A DNA stretch of 64,000 nucleotides from Nocardioides flavescens (lineage in GTDB: Bacteria > Actinomycetota > Actinomycetes > Propionibacteriales > Nocardioidaceae). Made by a program: the position numbers and the translations under genes. Within the stretch, counting starts at the first letter, position 1, and each line of letters starts with the position of its first letter. The stretch spans positions 310,001 to 374,000 of the forward strand of contig NZ_WUEK01000004.1 of assembly GCF_009823805.1 (NCBI RefSeq). Reading direction: 5' to 3'. The notes under the pieces are model-generated. The model had not been told where the DNA came from and ran no database searches. It saw nothing but the letters and a program-made list of their open reading frames with translations. This document shows, in pieces, positions 62,376 to 64,000 of the stretch.

Positions 62376-63581
62376 GTGTCCGCAGACCTGGCCCCGCTGG
62401 TGGAGCCCGCCGACGAGCTGAGCATCGACGAGGTGCGTCGCTACAGCCGTCACCTGATCATCCCCGACGTCGGGATGGTGGGGCAGAAGCGGCTGAAGAA
62501 CGCCAAGGTGCTCGTCATCGGCGCCGGCGGCCTCGGCAGCCCCGCGCTGCTCTACCTCGCCGCGGCCGGCGTCGGCACCCTCGGCATCGCAGAGTTCGAC
62601 GAGGTCGACGAGTCCAACCTGCAGCGCCAGATCATCCACGGCCAGTCCGACATCGGGAAGTCCAAGGCCGTCTCGGCCAAGGAGTCGATCGCCGAGGCCA
62701 ACCCCTACGTCGAGGTCGTCGTGCACGAGGAGCGCCTCGACAACGACAACGTCATGGACGTCTTCCGGGGCTACGACCTCATCGTCGACGGCACCGACAA
62801 CTTCGCGACCCGCTACATGGTCAACGACGCGGCGTACTTCCTCGGCATCCCCTACGTCTGGGGCTCGATCTACCGCTTCGACGGTCAGGCCTCGGTCTTC
62901 GCGCCGACGCTCACCGACGACGCGCCGTGCTACCGCTGCCTCTACCCCGAGCCGCCGCCGCCGGGCATGGTCCCGAGCTGCGCCGAGGGCGGTGTGCTGG
63001 GCGTGCTGTGCGCCAGCATCGGCTCGATCCAGGTCAACGAGGCGATCAAGCTGATCACCGGCATGGGTGACCCCGCCGTCGGCGACCTGGTCATCTACGA
63101 CGCGCTCGAGCTCAGCTGGCGCAAGCTGAAGGTGCGCAAGGACCCCAACTGCCGCCTGTGCGGTCCCGACGCCGACGTCACCGAGCTGATCGACTACGAC
63201 GCCTTCTGCGGCGCCGTCTCCGAGGAGGCCGCCGACGCTGCGGTCGGCAGCACGATCTCGGTCGTGCAGCTCGAGCACATGCTCAAGGAGCGCGAGGAGG
63301 GCAGCCGCGACTTCGTGCTCGTCGACGTGCGCGAGCCCAACGAGTACGAGATCAACCGCATCCCCGGCTCGGTGCTGATCCCGAAGGGCGAGTTCCTCAA
63401 CGGCTCCGCGCTGGAGAAGCTCCCCTCCGACAAGCAGATCGTCATGCACTGCAAGTCGGGCGTCCGCTCCGCCGAGACCCTGGCGATCGTCAAGGGCGCG
63501 GGCTACGCCGACGCCGTGCACGTCGGGGGCGGCGTCGCCGCCTGGGTCGACCAGATCGACCCCAGCCAGCCGGCGTACTGA
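62376..63581 (+). CDS. moeZ: Adenylyltransferase/sulfurtransferase MoeZ
   Basis: 401 residues. E1-like domain 1-270: GAGGLGSPALLYLAAAGVG, NLQRQIIHG, DGTDNFATRY and zinc Cys pairs (CYRCLYPEPP and CRLCGP). Rhodanese domain 295-400 with active Cys in HCKSGVRSAE. Activates sulfur carriers (MoaD2/CysO/ThiS type) by adenylation and then thiocarboxylation. GTG with GAGGAG eight bases upstream. Beside the TetR gene as Rv3206c in M. tuberculosis. Confidence 0.95.
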   Translation: MSADLAPLVEPADELSIDEVRRYSRHLIIPDVGMVGQKRLKNAKVLVIGAGGLGSPALLYLAAAGVGTLGIAEFDEVDESNLQRQIIHGQSDIGKSKAVSAKESIAEANPYVEVVVHEERLDNDNVMDVFRGYDLIVDGTDNFATRYMVNDAAYFLGIPYVWGSIYRFDGQASVFAPTLTDDAPCYRCLYPEPPPPGMVPSCAEGGVLGVLCASIGSIQVNEAIKLITGMGDPAVGDLVIYDALELSWRKLKVRKDPNCRLCGPDADVTELIDYDAFCGAVSEEAADAAVGSTISVVQLEHMLKEREEGSRDFVLVDVREPNEYEINRIPGSVLIPKGEFLNGSALEKLPSDKQIVMHCKSGVRSAETLAIVKGAGYADAVHVGGGVAAWVDQIDPSQPAY

Positions 63582-63625
63582 CGGCCCGCGGCGGTTACCG
63601 CACCGCCGCACACCACCGCAGAGCC

Positions 63626-63666
63626 CGACGAGGCCCCGACCGCTGCTACCGGTCGGGGCCTCGTCG
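63626..63666 (+). terminator. moeZ terminator
   Basis: A perfect 17-bp stem (63626-63642 with 63650-63666; CGACGAGGCCCCGACCG arm) and a 7-base loop, 45 bases after the moeZ stop. Confidence 0.85.
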
Positions 63667-63683
63667 TCTGTGTCTCGTGGTCT

Positions 63684-63883
63684 GCCAGTTTCACCGGGTA
63701 CCCGGTGGAACTCACGCTGACCGGCTGAAACTTCAGCCGGTCAGCGTGAGTTCCGGCCGGGAAGTCACTCGCACCTGCCCGCAGGCGCCGTGCCGGGCAA
63801 CTGACCGCACAGAAGTCACGCTTGCCGCACGAAACTTCGTGAGGGAAGCGCCAGTTTCACCGGGTACCCGGTGAAACTGGCGC
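63684..63883. repeat. Chain of four overlapping palindromes
   Basis: A: 63687-63712, 13-bp arms meeting at GGGTACCC. B: 63707-63754, a perfect 23-bp stem with a 2-base loop AC. C: 63819-63850, 13 of 15 pairs with the same apex GAA-AC-TTC as B. D: 63848-63883, a perfect 36-base palindrome whose core (CAGTTTCACCGGGTACCCGG) repeats that of A. A shares six bases with B and C shares three with D. GAAGTCAC also occurs at 63761 and 63812. It occupies most of the 318-base gap between the convergent moeZ and ABC genes; no ORF is seen there. Confidence 0.85.
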
Positions 63884-63899
63884 GGGTGGGCGCGGACCC

Positions 63900-64000
63900 T
63901 CAGCCGGCGAGGTGGCCCCAGTCGGCGGCGAGGTCGGACCAGGGACCGACGGCGGCGACGCGCCCGTCGACGAGCACCACGACCCGGTCGGCTCGGGCCA
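63900..64000 (-). CDS. ABC transporter ATPase, 3' end only
   Basis: The last 33 codons of a gene that enters from the right edge on the minus strand. The end ADRVVVLVDGRVAAVGPWSD is the region after the H-loop of ABC ATPases (D-R-V-V-V-L-x-x-G-R-V). It ends with TGA at 63902-63900. Type of transporter cannot be told. Confidence 0.6.
   Translation of the reverse strand, partial: ARADRVVVLVDGRVAAVGPWSDLAADWGHLAG

Overview
The window is chromosomal DNA of a very GC-rich actinobacterium, most likely Nocardioidaceae (Nocardioides-like). The evidence is a WhiB regulator, coenzyme F420 genes, mtrA-mtrB-lpqB, DUF3499/DUF3107/DUF6758-type families, many GTG starts, and gene order that from memory matches blocks of the Mycobacterium tuberculosis chromosome. 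No tRNA, rRNA, CRISPR array, insertion sequence or prophage gene was seen. Nearly every strand is coding.

Layout. (1) 1-5.9 kb: tail of a polysaccharide/teichoic acid ABC exporter ATPase, a small possibly truncated ORF, then a divergent pair (TIGR03089 protein and GDP-mannose pyrophosphorylase manC) over a palindromic shared promoter, then DUF3105, fbiB and fbiA. (2) 5.9-14.3 kb: whiB2, a large membrane glycosyltransferase, DUF5719, a metallopeptidase-fold protein without HEXXH, DUF3499, manB, a Trm112-like protein and an SIS protein. With manC this is a mannose-nucleotide and cell-envelope supply block. (3) 14.3-16.5 kb: membrane acyltransferase and DUF808 protein. (4) 16.6-24.8 kb: sahH, then mtrA-mtrB-lpqB-comF, hpf and an orphan LuxR-type response regulator. 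(5) 25-31.2 kb: YcaQ-type DNA glycosylase, secA, Rv3235-like and LysM genes, and a conserved hypothetical behind a very strong hairpin. (6) 31.2-34.5 kb: tatB, mrp, DUF1003 and an MgtE-N/CBS protein, all on the minus strand. (7) 34.6-44.3 kb: accessory surface/secreted block with two paralogous exonuclease-endonuclease-phosphatase (EEP) proteins, a GH43-like propeller, a LicD-methyltransferase fusion with a coiled-coil partner and a sulfotransferase-like protein, a secreted phospholipase D-like protein and a lipoprotein. (8) 44.4-54.2 kb: acyl-CoA dehydrogenase, secreted metallophosphoesterase, DUF5302, MaoC hydratase, POT transporter, secreted propeller-like protein, MFS transporter and a CASTOR/POLLUX-like channel. 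(9) 54.2-64 kb: a second conserved block (histidine phosphatase, DUF6758, PHP, SDR, ParA-like, L,D-transpeptidase, DEAD-box helicase, ferritin-like, DUF3107, TetR, moeZ) and the tail of another ABC transporter.

The genes link cell-envelope building (GDP-mannose, exporter, glycosyltransferase, L,D-transpeptidase), envelope sensing (MtrAB-LpqB), protein export (SecA, TatB) and cofactor metabolism (F420, SAH recycling, MoeZ sulfur transfer).

Three non-coding patterns stand out. A family of about 39-40 bp hairpin repeats occurs 15 times at six intergenic sites, always as inverted neighbours, with apical stems that differ but stay paired. At least 19 genes have a TANNNT-like -10 element 6-8 nt before the start codon and no Shine-Dalgarno site, meaning leaderless mRNAs; one such element is a palindrome serving both directions. 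The last intergenic region is a chain of four overlapping palindromes, including a 23-bp stem and a perfect 36-bp palindrome.
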